Shown in pieces: positions 21,077 to 34,900 of a stretch of DNA of 64,000 bases. The translations under genes were made by a program, and so were the position numbers. The notes below the pieces were generated by a model. It was not told the origin of the DNA. It saw only the letters and a program-made list of their open reading frames with translations, and ran no database searches. The stretch's first letter is position 1, and every line of letters starts with the position of its first letter. The DNA comes from Flaveria trinervia (Eukaryota > Streptophyta > Magnoliopsida > Asterales > Asteraceae), in assembly GCA_025506515.1 (NCBI GenBank), contig CM046458.1, positions 47,157,390-47,221,389 on the forward strand. Direction: 5' to 3'.

Positions 21077-24000
21077 ATGGCTCTCCCTCTTTCACTTTCT
21101 TCTTCATCTGCAAAAGCTCCTGACCTAAATTACCCACAAACCATCTTTGTTCTTATATTTCTTCATCATAAAGTTACTAAAAAATGACCAACCTTGATCC
21201 ATGAAACTAACCTGATTTCTCCATGCAATTACACATGCAACATAATTAGGTTGCTCTATTAACATCTGAGAATGATCAAGGTTTCTTAGATTTCTACTAT
21301 TTCTTGGCTCTCTCTAACTACCTCATCGCCCTCACTATATATCCTCCACTATATGAAGGCTAGCTTTAAGAGTTCTAGAGGACCTACCAAGAGGTCATCA
21401 TGGATGGTGAGAAGACACTGTCTGTCATAGTGCAGGGGATGACAATTTTCATCACTCCAACTGCTACCAACATACATCTGAGGCTGGATGATAAAGAAGT
21501 AGAGTTGTCCTTCCCAAAACATGTTATGAATAACTCATTCATGTAGATGAGCTATGTGGATGATTACTCGATATGAACCTTCAAGAAAGGAAAGGTCTTC
21601 TCCTAACAGAACTACCTCCTCTATGTGGTCATCCATTCCCTATCCAACAAGCATGAAGGTTAGGATAAAATTCCCGAGGACCTTTCCTACATAGTCGATG
21701 GAATGGTTCAAGGGGTCAACTTCAGGTATTCTATATTTGCGTATACAAATCTGCTTGTAAACTTGGACTCCTTAGAGTATTACATGTTTCCTAGATATGT
21801 TCAACACATTCTTAACTGTTAACTGGGCTCACAGTTAAAGGGAACAAATAATATTCTTAAAATGGGACAGATGAAGCCTGACATCTTTATGATAATGAGA
21901 AAGCATACTGTTCGCTTCTTAGGGGTAGAAACAGTCCTGGTCCCAAATATGTTTGAGTTCATTGCTGAAGGTGATAACTTGCCAACACAAGCCGATGTTT
22001 AACCCACACCTTCTACATCTATACCACCCATACAACCTCGAATAACCCTCACCTACTCAAGAAGATCCAAATAAAGCCTTGCATAAAATACTCAGGTTGT
22101 GTAGACCCTCATATATTCTGCCATACAGAAGGAAGTGGACACTAGAGCTCTCACTTCCCCTGAGGAGCAAACCACTCCCATTACTTCTCTAATCAGTGCT
22201 GAGGTTCCTCTGCTCAGTCTGCTGAGCTCATAACACCAGTCTTAAGCCTTCACTTAGAGTCTCAAAACTCTAGTGAATAACCTTCATGGGAATGCTACCA
22301 TCCCTAGCCTTTAGACAACAATCAACCAATCCCAAACCTTGAATTCTATGATGATAAGGATATGGGATTCAGTGAGTACCATGGGTCTCTCTTCTCCACC
22401 GCTACTCAATGAGAGATAAGTGCTTTTGAATCACCCATATCCAGCCCATATTATCTACCCCCAATTAAGGTGGACCTCCTTGAACCTATTCATGAAGTCC
22501 ATATGAAAGAGGCTCTCACTTCTGCAAGTGATTACATTATTAAGACCTCAACCATGACAACCCAACCAACTGACACTTCAACTGAAGTTGTCATGGTGTA
22601 GGGGAAATCCAATAGCCAAGACTCGATGTTAGTGATAAGGAAGAAAGCCTTGGTCCTATCATCTCATCCCCCATGATTCTTCTGATGAAAATGAGAGGAG
22701 TCTGCAACTAAAGGTGCTCAAATTGACCAAAACATACACCTATTTATTTCAAAGGTAAGTCACTTGGAATCTCAGGTGGCTACCTTACATTAAAGGGTCG
22801 ATGACCACCAACTTGAGATCACCAATCTCATGGGCAAGCTAACTAAGAGAACCATTAGGAGAACTCAACCAGGGCCATAAGAACCTGTGAATATTGTGGA
22901 CCTAACCCTTAGCTACCCTATGCTAGAAGGTGATGCTACCAAATAGGGGGAGAAAGTGCTACATGCAATCATAGAATCTAGGAGTTCTTCCTAAAGTATG
23001 GATATAGAGGATTCACCACCCTCACTTGAAACTGTCCATACTCACAGTCTCCTCTCGTCCACATTGGTGTGGACTCACTCATTCAAAGCTTGATTGAGGA
23101 GGGTATTCCAAAGGCTATGTCTACCCTATCCTATTTTGTAGAAAATGAGATAATAGGATGGAGGTATGATGTTGATAGAAGAGGCCTGATACTCCTTAGA
23201 CTTTAGGGGTAGCAAGCAAATTGAATCCTAAGGATATTAAGGAGGAGGAAAGAGAGAGGAAGAGGAAGCTAAAGGGAGGGAGTTCAAGAGAGACCCCAGG
23301 CTTCATGGAAGCTGCAATCAGGGCTACCCACAGGCCAAACAATCAAGATGCTGAGTTAAAGGATGCTAGATTGAACTATTTAGGACAAGGAAATATAATA
23401 TAGATGAAGTCATCTTTCTTCCCATAAATGAATTGAATGAAGTGGCTGACACTAAGTTATCAAAGGAGAGATATGAGGTTGAGGATGTAGAATTGCACCA
23501 CAAGATCAAAGAAGAAAGGAGGAGAAAGAGACTATAAAACAAGCCCTTAATCTTTCCCCAGTTCAAGAAAGCCCCAAGAAAGGGGCGGTGACAACTAAGT
23601 AACAACCTCAATTAGATAGGAAACAAGATAAACAAAACATGATAAACTACTAAAGTGCCCTAGGCCTTTTTCTGGTAGCAATAATTCTTCCTTTATCCTA
23701 TAAGTACATTGAGTTTAATACCTAAAGTAGCTTGAGGAACAAGATCTGAAAGAGCAAAAAGCTGCTAAGAGGAAGATGAGGGAAGATACTTGGTCCAATG
23801 TCTCTATCCACCACAGATGAGCATATTAGAGTGATCAAGCAAAAGATCAAAAAGGGAGAGCTAGTTGACTTCCATTCTCCACCAAGTAAAGTTGCACCTG
23901 AAGTTGAGGTCAAGGTTAAACCACAAGAGACAAACAACCTGAACCTAGGGTTGAACAATAGTCAAATTCATCTTCTGATCCACAGAAGGGTCGTGACCCT

Positions 24001-24300
24001 TCTCCTTCTGAGCTTGTGAAGGAAAAGGATCCAATTAAGGAAGACAAACAAGAACAATATGGTGTTGTAGGCCAGTCTCCTCAGTTAAAGCATAAAAAGA
24101 AGAAAAGGATGGCCATAAAGAGTGACAAGAAGAAGAAGTTCAAGGCATCCACCGCTACACCTCAAGATGGGTCTAACATCCTGAGGTTGCTCAAGAAGAA
24201 TCTGCTTATCAAAGTCCAAGTAAAGTAGAGCCTCTTAGGGCTGGGAGACCCATCTTGTCCTAGACGTTTGCTACTAATCCAAACAAATGGTATGTCAATA
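21077..24300 (+). pseudogene. Element A third ORF (SIRE extra protein), degenerate
   Basis: Starts at ATG 21077 (MALPLSLSSS). The N-terminal module at about 21280-21840 aligns with element B: FLDFYYFLALSN, LRLDDKEVELSFPKHVMNNS, LLYVVIHSLSNKHEG, YYMFPRYVQHILN. A long Ser/Thr/Pro variable part follows, a coiled-coil region near 22740-22870 (SHLESQV-like), a Lys/Glu-rich segment near 23221 (DIKEEERERKRKLK), and LGPMS at about 23787-23802. The C-terminal module is interrupted by element B. Function unknown; such ORFs are described as env-like in some SIRE elements, but I see no signal peptide here. Confidence 0.75.
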
Positions 24301-24305
24301 GAGAT
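24301..24305. repeat. Target-site duplication of element B (left), GAGAT
   Basis: GAGAT directly precedes the 5' LTR; the identical pentamer follows the 3' LTR at 36943-36947. Confidence 0.95.
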
Positions 24306-25170
24306 TGTTGGATCAAGAAGAAGGCTAATGCAACCAAAACAAGATCACTTAAGTTATTTTGGTGCTGCATGCAAAGGCTTCCGAAGCTTATCATGGGACT
24401 TCTGAAGGTTGTAGAGTTCTTCCGAAGACAAAGGGAAAGCTCAACTTCCAAAGACAAAGTTCTACTTCCGAAGACAAATGCATACTTCCAAAGTTCAAGA
24501 CTTAGAAGAATAAAGTAAAGACCACTTCCGAAGTATGATGAAAAGAAGAAGTCTCCAAGTCTTGGAAGAAGCAGCCTCTTCCGAAGTATAAAGTGGCTTC
24601 AGAAGTACTTACTCTTCCGAAGCCATTTAACCTTTGGAAGACACTGCTATAACCAGTGGACACAAGTATGATCTCTGACACTCCGCTGCAGACTTCTGAT
24701 ACAGCATGGCTTCTTCCTAAAGAACCATGTTGTTGACCATACTTTATTCCATTGTTTACCTTTTCATGATAGTACAATTGCCATCTTTAGTTGTTGACAA
24801 AAGGTAAGTCAGGGACATGTCCTGACTACCAAATCTTAGATAAGACTTTATCCAAGATACCTTAACTATAGTCTTGTAGCATAGGCTTTAGCTAAAGGAT
24901 CCCAGCTGGTATCAAAGTATATCCGGCTGTAGATAGTATTATATATAGGTTCTCCTTGTAACTCATAGAGAAAAAGATTATCATCTGCTTGTAAGAGTCT
25001 TTGTATCTTGAGTTGAGAATCAATATATAAAAGTATCTTGAAAATTATCTTTCTGTGTTCTTAGTTACTTTTCATATTGTGAACAACTCTTATTGATTCT
25101 TACCTGAGTGTGATTCTAGGTGAGTTTGAGAGAAAACCTTTGTGTTTAAGTGACAAATACCGATCCTGCA
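24306..25170 (+). repeat. Element B 5' LTR
   Basis: TGTTGGATCA ... GATCCTGCA, followed two bases later by the PBS. It holds an array of CTTCCGAAG-type units (about 24374-24650) and a TATA-like box TATTATATATAGG at 24937-24949. It matches 36080-36942. Confidence 0.95.
24374..24650. repeat. CTTCCGAAG array in element B 5' LTR
   Basis: About ten to twelve occurrences of CTTCCGAAG, CTTCGGAAG or one-base variants (CTTCCAAAG, CTTCAGAAG). The 3' LTR copy is at 36149-36425; several sites are intact CG in one LTR and TG or CA in the other. Confidence 0.85.
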
Positions 25171-25172
25171 AT

Positions 25173-25184
25173 TGGTATCAGAGC
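25173..25184 (+). other. Element B primer-binding site (tRNA-Met initiator)
   Basis: TGGTATCAGAGC, the canonical copia PBS, 2 bp after the LTR. Confidence 0.95.
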
Positions 25185-25259
25185 TTCTCAGGCACTTGAT
25201 TGCATGATCTAACCATCCAAATCAACCTATTTTCACTCTCCCTACCACCCACTTACTCA

Positions 25260-27625
25260 ATGGTCCTCAACAAATCTGAAGTAGAGATGGGGATGATGAC
25301 CAAAGCACCAATCATCACCCCTGAAAACTTGAGGTCTTGGAGTAGAAGAATAGAAGGCTTCATTAGATACCAAGACAGCAAAATGTGGAGCTCTATTGTC
25401 AATGGACCGTACAAGCCAAAGGTGGCTTCACCTGGTGGAAACGGTGCCATGATAGAAAAGGCTGTCGAGGACTATTCTGATGAAGACAGAAAGAAGATGG
25501 ACATCGATAGCAATGCTATGACTATTCTCATGACTGCAATACCGAACTTTATTATGGTGGGGTTCGAGCATTGAAAGACTACCAAAGAATTGTTTGGTGC
25601 ACTGCTCAGATGTATTCTTGTTCCAAGGACTCAAAGAAGGACTCACTGAAGCAGCAGTTTGGGAACTTCACTCATATTGCTGGAGAGACCGTCAGCCAAC
25701 AGTACTTCAGGTACATGGATCTTATCTCTTCCCTTTAGTCTATGAAGATCACTCCTGAACTTAGAGATCTCACCAGAAAGTTCATGAGTGCTCTTCCAAA
25801 TGAGTGGACGTTCTACTGTGTCTCTATCAAGAGAACATAAAACTTGAACACTATTTCCATGACTGAGCTCTATGGCATCCTTGATGGATACCGTCTAGAG
25901 ATGGAGAGTAAGAAGGGCCACCAAACAAGCAGACCCATGAGTCTTCCTGCTAGCAACGCTTTAATGGTTGCTGAAGGCTCATTACCCCCTCAACCTCAGC
26001 ATTTCCTGACTTATCAGCAGCCATCCTGCTCTTCTGGTCCCTACATAACTTATCCTGAGACTCTTATGTCTCAACAAGCTCAACACAATCCCTTCCAGGA
26101 AAGTTATGCCTTTGTTCAAGAGGTGGACACTCAGGAGATTTTCAATACTGCTTTGATGATCTTGAGTGTTTTAACCCAGATGACGTAGAGTACGTGGACA
26201 TTGTCCAGAAAATGGCTCTCTTAACTATAGAGCAAAGAAGTCTTTAAGAGAACTGGAAGGCATTTCCCTCAAAACCCAACTACCAGCAAGTTCGGGTTCG
26301 ACAAGACCAGGGCAAAGTGTTACAACTGTAACCAACTAGGTCATTTTTCAAGGGAATGCAAGGCTCCCAAGACCAATCCGGGAACCCCACAGGCCTCCAC
26401 ACATCCCTCAACCTTAAAGCCCACTGAGAAGTCAACTGAAATAGCCGCAATGGCTCAAGAAGTTGACTGGAGCTTCATGGTACAGGATGTGACTCCTGCT
26501 CAAGCTCTCATGGCCGGAACAGATGATGCCCAGGTATATGAACATCTCTGCACTCCAGCCTGTATAGCTAAATTTAAACTCTATTAGGATTACAATATGG
26601 AAATCATATCTGACATTGAGTCTTAAATATTCTAAAATCTGATTTTAAAAGAGCTGAATCTGACTATCAAAAGAAAATTGATGAGTTAGAGAAAACTGTA
26701 TCTCTTTTGAAACATGAACACACCAACTACAAGACTAAATCAAGGATCTGATATCCAAATTGTCTGAGGCCAAGCCCAGCTTGTCACTGCTGAGGCTCAA
26801 GCCAGGAAGCATGCTATCTCTTAGCAGAACTTCCAAGCTATTCTTGCATCATCCTCCCATTCCAAACTCTGTTATCAGAACAAAGGAGGGTTTGGAACCA
26901 ATGAAATTGCTCCACCACATTTTTATAAGTCTATTAGACAGCCTAGATGTGGTACTGAAGAGCAAGAGGTTCCAACTGTTGACCCTCTCTTTCCAGAGTT
27001 GAAGGATGAGGCACCAATAATGGCCACCACAGGGAAGGAATAGGTAGATATACCCATCATCTCCTATGATGATCAAATCCTAACCACCAAAGCCAGAAGA
27101 AGAAGAGCTAAAGCTGCTGGGAGAACTGCTAAGAAAGTGACTGAATCCAAACTGAAAATTGACCCCAAACAGAAGGGTGTCTTTGTCTTAGCTGGATTCC
27201 AAGTGTTAGGTACTTCTGATTCAGGAAAGGAATGTAATACCAGCATTCCTGTCCTACCAAAGGATCAAAAGTTAAAGGGAAAAGTTGCTGATGAAGAAAA
27301 GAAACACCAAGAAACAACAATCCTCACTTTCCCAAAAGACTAACATTGCATGTATCATGTGTGGCCTGCAAAATCACATGGCAAAAGATTGTTACTACAA
27401 TCCTGCAAGCACACATTATGCAAATAATGTTAGAAAAGAAGGAGTCAGGGAAGGTTTCACATTTGGACCCTTCCATACGGTTCAAGTGTTGAAGAAGGGA
27501 AAGCTAGTTTCCAAAGCCAAGTTGCTTTCGGAAGAAACTCCTTCTTCGAGGGGAAAATGGCTTCGAAAGCAAAAGCTACTGAGGTTCGCAAGAACAAGAA
27601 GGCTCCCTTGAAACCATCCCAGAAG
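25260..27625 (+). pseudogene. gag: Element B gag
   Basis: ATG at 25260 (MVLNKSEVEMG) after a 90-bp leader. The gag capsid-like N-terminus reads LRSWSRRIEGFIRYQDSKMW; stops and frameshifts follow from 25574. A first CCHC zinc knuckle is intact at about 26318-26362 (CYNCNQLGHFSREC). A coiled-coil stretch follows (26640-26830, with DYQKKIDELEKTVSLLKHEH), then a second CCHC at about 27354-27396 (CIMCGLQNHMAKDC). Two zinc knuckles and a long gag are typical of SIRE. A Ser/Lys-rich tail contains CTTCGGAAG units inside the coding sequence. Confidence 0.88.
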
Positions 27626-27633
27626 AAGACTGC

Positions 27634-29794
27634 TTGGAAGAAAAGGTGGTGAGGACTTCTTACGAAAAAAAGAAGCTTCGGAAGAAGACCATGCTGCAAA
27701 AGCTTCAACAAGCTCATCCTCCAAGATCAGCCAAAGGATGGACTGGAAGATCAAGGAAGATGCTGCAGCCCAAACCTCTTCTTCAAAGACCTCTGTTGAA
27801 CCCCATGCATATCATTTGGTTCACTCATGTCATTATCCTGGAAGAACCAAGACCAACAAGGCTTGGGTATCCAAACAAAACTAAAATCTCATCTTATGTG
27901 CAGGAACATCCATTTGACAAGAACAACAATGTATGGATTGTAGATAGTGGATGCTCCAGGCACATGACAGGGAACATATCTCCCTTCAACAATTTCAACA
28001 TTATGATGGAGGTCCTGTCCAGTTTGGAGGTGAGGCCGGAGGATATATTTCTGGCAGAGGGAGTATATCCAATGGTAAGTTAACAGTTGACAAAGTTACC
28101 TTTGTCAAACAGCTTGAACACAACCTGTTAAGCGTTTCTCAATTCTGTGATCAAAAGCACCAAATGCTTTTCATAGAACATGAGGGCATTATCCTCAAAC
28201 CAGGGATGACAATTCCTCTGGAATTGGTGCTTCTTAGATCTACCAGGAAAGGGGATATGTACAAGCTTGATATGAACAACGCTTCCCCAATAGGTGAAGT
28301 ATCATGCTTTCTTTCCAAAGCTGATAGTGATGAGTCAACACTGTGGCATAAACGTATGTGTCATGTAAATTTTTAGACAATGAATAAATTGGCTAAAAAT
28401 AACTTGGTATATGGTTTGCCTAAAAAGGAGTTTTTCTGCAAAGACAACTATGTTGCATGCCTGAAAGGGAAACAACACAGGACATCTCATAAATCCAAAT
28501 ATGTTAACTCTATCACTACTCCATTGCACTTATTGCACATGGATCTTTTTGGTCCCACAAGTATAATGAGCATTGGAAGGAAGTCATATTTCCTTGTGAT
28601 AGTTGATGATTTTACAAGATTCACATGGGTATTATTTTTAAGAACTAAAGATGAAACTGCTCAAACATTAAAATCTTTTATTCTTAAAATAGAAAATCAA
28701 ATTGATCACAAGGTTAAAATAATTAGATGTGATCAAGGGACTGAGTTTAAGAACTTCGTTCTTGACTCATTCTGTAACTCAAAAGGGATTGCCAGACAAT
28801 ATAGTGCTCCTAGAACTCCTCAACAAAACGGTGTTGCTGAGAGGAGGAACATGACACTTATTGAGGCTGCTTAAACTATGTTAGCTGATTCAAAGCTACC
28901 TCTAACATTCTGGGCAGAGGCAGTCAGCACTGCATGCTATGTGTAGAACAGAGTTCTTGTAGTTAAGCCCATGAAAAAACCACTTATGAGCTATGGAACA
29001 AGAGGCCACCGTTCATTGGCTTTCTAGGTCCTTTGGCAGCAGGTGTACCATACTTAACACAAAGGACAACTGAGAAAATTTGCTGAAAAGTCAGATGATG
29101 CTATCTTTGTTGGATACTCTTCTAGCTCCAAAGCTGACAGAGTATACAACATTAAGAATCAACAATTTGAGGAGTCATCCAATATAGTTGTTAATTAGCA
29201 CACTCCTTGTTAGGGGGAATGGACCTGATCACATCTTTGATTTAGAATTGTTTCCAAACTATTCTAAACCTCTTGTGAGAATGTTTCAGCTGGAATAGGT
29301 GCTCAAAATGATGCTAATGCTGCTGCTAATGATCAACTGTTTGAGCTTCCAAGGCCTAGACCAAATTCTCCAAGTGCTGCAATACATCAAGCTTCCACTA
29401 TTCACTGATCCGATAGTTTTACTATATCAAGGAATAGTGAAGCTTCAACAAGTGAGTCACCTACTGAGCCTTAAAACTCATCGGGTGATCCATTACAACA
29501 CCAGGCAGAAGGAGGTAGTATTTTGAAGGAATAGACAACTATTAATACTACTTCACAACCAACTATTGATGATGTTTCTCATTCATTCAATCAGTCCTCA
29601 TTGAATGACTTTGAAACAACAGCTAGACAGAGTGTTCTAGTTCCTGAGCAGAATATGTCTAACCTGGACCTATCTCTGCAAGTAGAAGTGATTCCTCGTC
29701 TTAGGATTCACAACACTCATCCAACTAAGAACATCATAGGGAATGTCTCTGAGGGCGTGAGAACAAGAGGACAGACTCATCAAGGAATGTCTGT
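27634..29794 (+). pseudogene. pol: Element B protease and integrase
   Basis: Protease active site WIVDSGCSRHMTG at about 27936-27972; a frameshift near 27970-28000 leads to LEHNLLSVSQFCDQ. In the HHCC finger, LWHKRMCH is present but the first Cys of the CxxC pair is Tyr (NYVAC). Integrase core: D in HMDLFGPTS, D in IRCDQGTEFK, E in PQQNGVAERRN. After a stop at 28874 the rest reads on through TMLADSKLPLTFWAEAV and VGYSSSSKADRVYN to a variable linker (29200-29760). Stops at 28376 and 28874 and several shifts inactivate it. Confidence 0.9.
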
Positions 29795-31346
29795 TTGTAC
29801 TCATGCTTTCTATCTCAGATGGAACCCAAGAAGGTAGAAGATGCCTTGAAAGATAGTAGCTGGATTGAATCGATGCAAGAGGAGTTGCTTCAATTCAAGA
29901 GACAGAAAGTATGGAACCTATGTCCGCTACCATCTGGTCAAGTACCTATAGGCACCAAATCGGTTTTCAGAAACAAGAGAGATGATAAAGGCTTGATCAT
30001 CAAGAATAAGGCAAGACTTGTGGTTCAAGGATACACTCAAGAGGAAGGAATCGATTATACTGATGTCTTTGCACTAGTTGCAAGACTTGAGGCAGTTAGG
30101 ATCTTCCTTGCTTATGTTGCATCCAAGGACTTCGTAGTATACCAACTTGATGTCAAGTGTGCTTTTCTATATGGGGATATAGATAGGGAAGTCTATGTAT
30201 GCCAACCTCTAGGATTTGAAGATCCACAGCACCCCAACTATGTGTGCAAATTGGATAAAGCTCTATATGGGCTGCACCAAGCATCTAGGCTGTGGTATGA
30301 GACTCTGTCTCAGTTTCTTTTGAATAATGGCTATACTAGAGGTACCATTGATAAGACTCTCTTCATCAGAAAGTCTGGAAAGGACATTTTGCTTGTACAA
30401 GTCTATGTTGATGACATCATATTTGGTTCCTCAAATGACCAAATGTGCAAGGACTTTGAGAGCATTATGATGAAGAAGTTTGAGATGAGATCCATGGGAA
30501 AAATGGACTTTTTCCTTGGAATTCAGGTAAAGCAACTGAAGGAAGGGTTCTTCATTAATCAATCTAAATATGTCTCTGAGATCTTAGAAAGATTTGAGAT
30601 GAAGGATTGTAAGCCTGCCAAGACACCCATACCCAGAAACCATAATCTTTGTCCTGACCTTGAGGGGGAGGATACTGATCTACATCAGTATAGGGCAATT
30701 ATTGGTTCTCTGATGTATCTAATAGCCAGTAGACCTGATATCATGTTTTCTACTTGCATTTGTGCAAGATATTAGGCTGCTCCTAAGGTGTCTCACCTAG
30801 CTGCTGTTAAGAGAATCCTTAGATACCTCAACGGAGCACCTAAACTAGGTCTCTGGTATCCCAGAAACAAGGATTTCAATATTATGGATACTCTGACAGT
30901 GACTATGGAGGCTGCAATATTGACAAGAAATCAACATCAGGAGGATGTCAATTCTTGGTGGAAGGATCGTCTCATGGCAATGCAAGAAGCAATCATGTGT
31001 CTCTACATCAACTGCTAAAGCTGAATGCATTGCTGCTGCTAGCTGCTGTGCTCAATTGCTGTGGATTCAAAATCAGATGTTGGACTATGGATTCAACTTT
31101 ATGAGTACTCCTATCCATATTGACAACAACAGTGCTATCTCCATTACTAAAAATACGGTGAAGCACTCCAAGACTAAGCACATTTACATCAGGTATCATT
31201 TCATTAGAGACATTCATGAGAAAATCCTAATCAAGTTAATCAAAGTTGATTCAAATGAACAATATGCTGATCTGTTTACCAAAGCTTTTGATGAACAAAG
31301 GTTTAAGTATCTCATAACAGCTATTGGGATGATAAACATTGATTAA
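29795..31346 (+). pseudogene. pol: Element B reverse transcriptase and RNase H
   Basis: The 326-codon frame 29795-30775 holds a nearly complete RT: WIESMQEELLQF, KARLVVQGYTQEEGIDY, VYQLDVKCAFLYGDI, KALYGLHQASRLWYE, catalytic YVDDIIFGS at about 30404-30432, FFLGIQVK, SRPDIMFSTC. A stop at 30776 and a frame change near 30900-30950 lead into RNase H (GYSDSDYGGCN, STAKAECIAAASCCAQ, HIDNNSAIS, EQYADLFTKAF), ending at 31346. Best-preserved RT in the window, with YVDD and the RNase H acidic residues intact. Confidence 0.93.
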
Positions 31347-31922
31347 TATGATCTCTTTTGAAAACCTTTTTAATATGTAAGTCTTGTGTCGATACAATTT
31401 AAGCCCTGTTACAAGAAATTCTCTCTGAAATTTTCTAAGTGTAAATTCCTTCTGAAGAGAAATTAACCTTCGGAAGACATTCTCATATCTTTCGAAGCAA
31501 AATTTCTCAAATGATAACTTTCTTCTCGGAATAATTTTTTTGGTCTCGGAAGAAGCGATTGATTGTATATCAGATCTACTTCCGAAACTTACAAATTCTC
31601 TATTTGGAAGCAACTGTAACCTTCAGAAGCAATTTGGCTTCGGAAGTAAGAATTGCTTTGGAAGACAAGTTACCTTCGGAAATGTTTTACACTCGGAAGA
31701 GAGATTTCACTGTGTAACGTAAATTTCTTGGCGCCCACACTGTAAAAAGACAAGATTTTGTTAATAATGTCAGATTATTTAACTGATTTTTAACCTTACC
31801 GCCACTATCGTTCATCCACTAAACCATCACATCACCTTATCCTAACCCCCATTACCGCCATTCCACAATCTTTTAAATAATCTCGACTATTCAATTTCAC
31901 TCTCTTACTTGCAGATTTTACA
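31347..31922 (+). promoter_or_regulatory. Element B spacer before third ORF, with palindromes and TATA-like box
   Basis: No gene. It has CTTCGGAAG-type units at about 31440-31700, as in the LTR, then a TATA-like CTTTTAAATAATC at 31870-31881, then a pyrimidine tract with TTGCAG just before the third ORF, which could be a 3' splice site. The order array, TATA, ORF mirrors element E. The evidence is positional only. Confidence 0.4.
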
Positions 31923-34900
31923 GCCCTAGAAATTTGTCCTACTCAACTTTACCCAGCTCAAATCATCCCCATAACCTTCTTTCAAATCGCCTTCAACCTC
32001 AGCACAACCAAGTCGCATATTGATTCTTCAAGAGATGCTGACTTCTCAGATATCATCTCCTTTCTAACCCAATCTTCTTACTACACGCTTGACTGTAAAC
32101 CCCACAATCTACTCAAACCATATGTCTAAATTTTGGGCAAATAGTTAATTGAAACCCCAAATGGGGTTTGTGTCATTCGATCGAGCATTTATGGCCAGGA
32201 GTTGGTCATTTCTGAACAGATCATCAGGGAGCATCTAGAGCTTCATGATGAGGGCGCTCCAACGGAATTCCCCAAAGCAGATTTGGACAATTCTTATCTC
32301 CAAATGGGATATGGTGGAGACATTAGCATGTCAACTGTCTACAAATTTAACTTCTCGTACAAATGGAAGTTCCTGCTACACGTGGTCCTTCACTGCTTGT
32401 CGAATAAATCTGGGGGATGGGATCAAATCCCATATGAACTTGGGTGCCTTGTTCATGGGTTGGTGAAACGCCTCCACTTTAACTATTCAAGATTTGTGCT
32501 AACTAACCTCATGGGAAATCTTCAGAAGGACACATTCTTCATGTATCCCAGGTTTCTCTAGCACATAATCAACTGCAAACTGGAGCAGAGCAAGCTTGTC
32601 TGTGCAGCTGCTCTGACTGCTCCTCAATAAGGCCGACCATCTTCAAGACTTTGAAGAGAGTGTCCACCAACTTCACAAGAAGAGATACTACACTTCTTCC
32701 AGTTATGACTGAGCCAACGGCTCCTGGTGACATCCCTGTTTACCCCACAGTGATGAACCCACACCAGCAACTACCCCCTAATGCCAACACTACCTTCTCC
32801 ACCCATCACCATCACTTATCAGAGACGCCCCAAACGAACCCTTGTTCAATCTACTCTGATTGAACAAGCCCCTCCTGTTCAATCCAAAAAGACTAGAGTG
32901 GAAACATGGGCTCCCACTCAATCAGAGGTCTCTCCATCCTTCTCTTTTGACCTCAATTTGGGTCTTGAGTCTCCTCAGTCTCAGACCCATGAGCCCACAA
33001 CCCATGCTGAAAGCCCTCAGGGTGAGTCTCTATACTCCCCTTGAGCAGCCAACAAGGGACAGCCCCACCAGAGTCTCAATGCTTGTAGACATTGACCAAA
33101 GTCCCAAGTCAGTAGGTTTACCCATCCTATCTTTCACTGACCTTCTGTTTAAAGCTAATGAAGAGATAACATCTCTCCATGGCAATGAAGTTGATTTACA
33201 ACACCCTCTCCAAGATCAACAGAGCCCGGAGAAATCCCTTATCTCTAGCCCCCATTAGCAACCAACAACTGAGGTGAGTCCCACTGATGTGGAGGGGACT
33301 CATGTAGATTCAGCTGCCACTACAGAAGGTGCCTCAATAGACCTTGTGGACAGTGGTAACATTTCTCAGACTAAATCTACGGAAACCGAGCCCTTTGATG
33401 ACTCTGAAAGAGACATCATTGAGCATGGGAACCAGGGTGCCAAGAAACCACATCTGGTGGTGAGGCTGAACATACTAGGTATGTTACCTCATCTCCCCAT
33501 GATTCTTCAAAGAAGATGAGGGAAGCATGCAACTCCTCATTCAAGATCTTCTTTCTAAAGTTTCAAACCTGGAATCTCAGTTAGGACTTTAGAGGCAAGA
33601 TCTGCCACTCAACAACTTGAGATTGACAATCTCAAGGCTCAACTAGCTGAGAAACAAACAGAGAGGTCTGTTAGGCATGTACCTATTCAGGTCTCCCTGA
33701 CTTCCTCCTCCAGCTCATCTAGCTCTCAAGATGATGCTACCAAAAAGGGGGAGAATGTTCAAAGACAAACACACAAGCAACCACAGAGCCGGCCTTCTAC
33801 TTCAACATCTTCCTCTCCCATCATCTCTGCGCCTGAAACATCTCAAGTCACTCTTCGATTGATCCAAGGATGCTCAATGATCTCTACAGACTCTTCACCA
33901 AGTTCTGTTAAGATCTTCCTTTGAGCAGCCAAGCCATGATGCTGCAATGATCTACTTTGGAGCAAAAGAGCTTCAAAGGCTGACTGCCCTTCTACCATTA
34001 TGGAAGAAGTTGGTCAACCTAAAGTCCTCATGGAACCTAAGATTCAATTCGAAGGGGAAATGGGAACTGATGGCCCAGCAACTGAAACAGTTGGGACATA
34101 ATCTGCATCTCCTTTAACTTCTGAAGCTGAAGTTAAAGCCTCGGAAGAACAAGCTGAATCTTCCGAAACTGAAATGGAAGCTGCGGAAGGACTGTTCAGA
34201 ATGTCCGAGGAACTGATCATCACAGATGCTATCCTGGAAATGGCATCTGAAATGAGCAGTGAGGACTTTCCAATTGCACCTCTATCTTAGACACCATCTC
34301 TGACTCTCTCACAATCAGAAACCTCTCTCCAAGAACCACCACAGTCAGGATCTTCAAAGGATAAGAGATTCAGGAAGAGGAGAAGATTGAGAAACTTAAG
34401 AAGAAAGGAAGACTTCAGACTGAGAAGTTGCTAGTTGCCTGCACAAAAGCAGCTGCTTCCAATCAGGAGGTTGTCATCAATAAAAGAAGAGAGCAGATCA
34501 TTGACCAGCTCATTGAAATAGGAGCTGCCAATGAAGAAACACTCCTGCTACCATTAGAGGAGTTGGTGGATCTGGAGAAGGCAACCAGGCTGAGACTTGA
34601 AGAAGAAGCCAGGTTGGCCTTAGAGGTAAAGGAAAAGAAACAGAAGGAGGCTGAATTGCAGCTGAGGAGAGACAGGATAAACTTCCTACTCTCCAGAGGC
34701 TTTGATCTTCAAGAACTCTCTCCACACAACCATGATACGATCCTTTGGCTCTACAACAAAGAGCAAGATCAAATGGAGAAAGAAAGGAAGAAGGTGCAAA
34801 AGAAAAGGACAGAGAGAAGAAGAAGAAAGAAGAAGAGGCTAGGGTCATTGCCTCCAAGAAGCTCACTGAGAAAGCCTGGATGAAGGACTATCTTCGGGCT

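Larger units (their letters stand above)
19035..24305 (+). mobile_element. SIRE-type copia element A, left part (RT to third ORF)
   Basis: Starts abruptly in copia RT at the Athila border and runs through RNase H, a spacer and the third ORF, to the insertion point of element B at 24305. It resumes at 36948. Its 5' part would lie left of the Athila element, outside the window. Highly degenerate, and inferred to be among the oldest layers. Confidence 0.85.

Noticed and set aside
25173..25184. tRNA-Met or tRNA-Asp gene fragments at the PBS sites
   Set aside because: Only 12-20 nt complementary to tRNA 3' ends at the expected distance from LTRs; no cloverleaf. They are primer-binding sites.
32945..32975. 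EAR-repressor-like DLNLGLE motif in the element B third ORF
   Set aside because: A single short match in a low-complexity region, not seen in copies A, E or F; probably chance.
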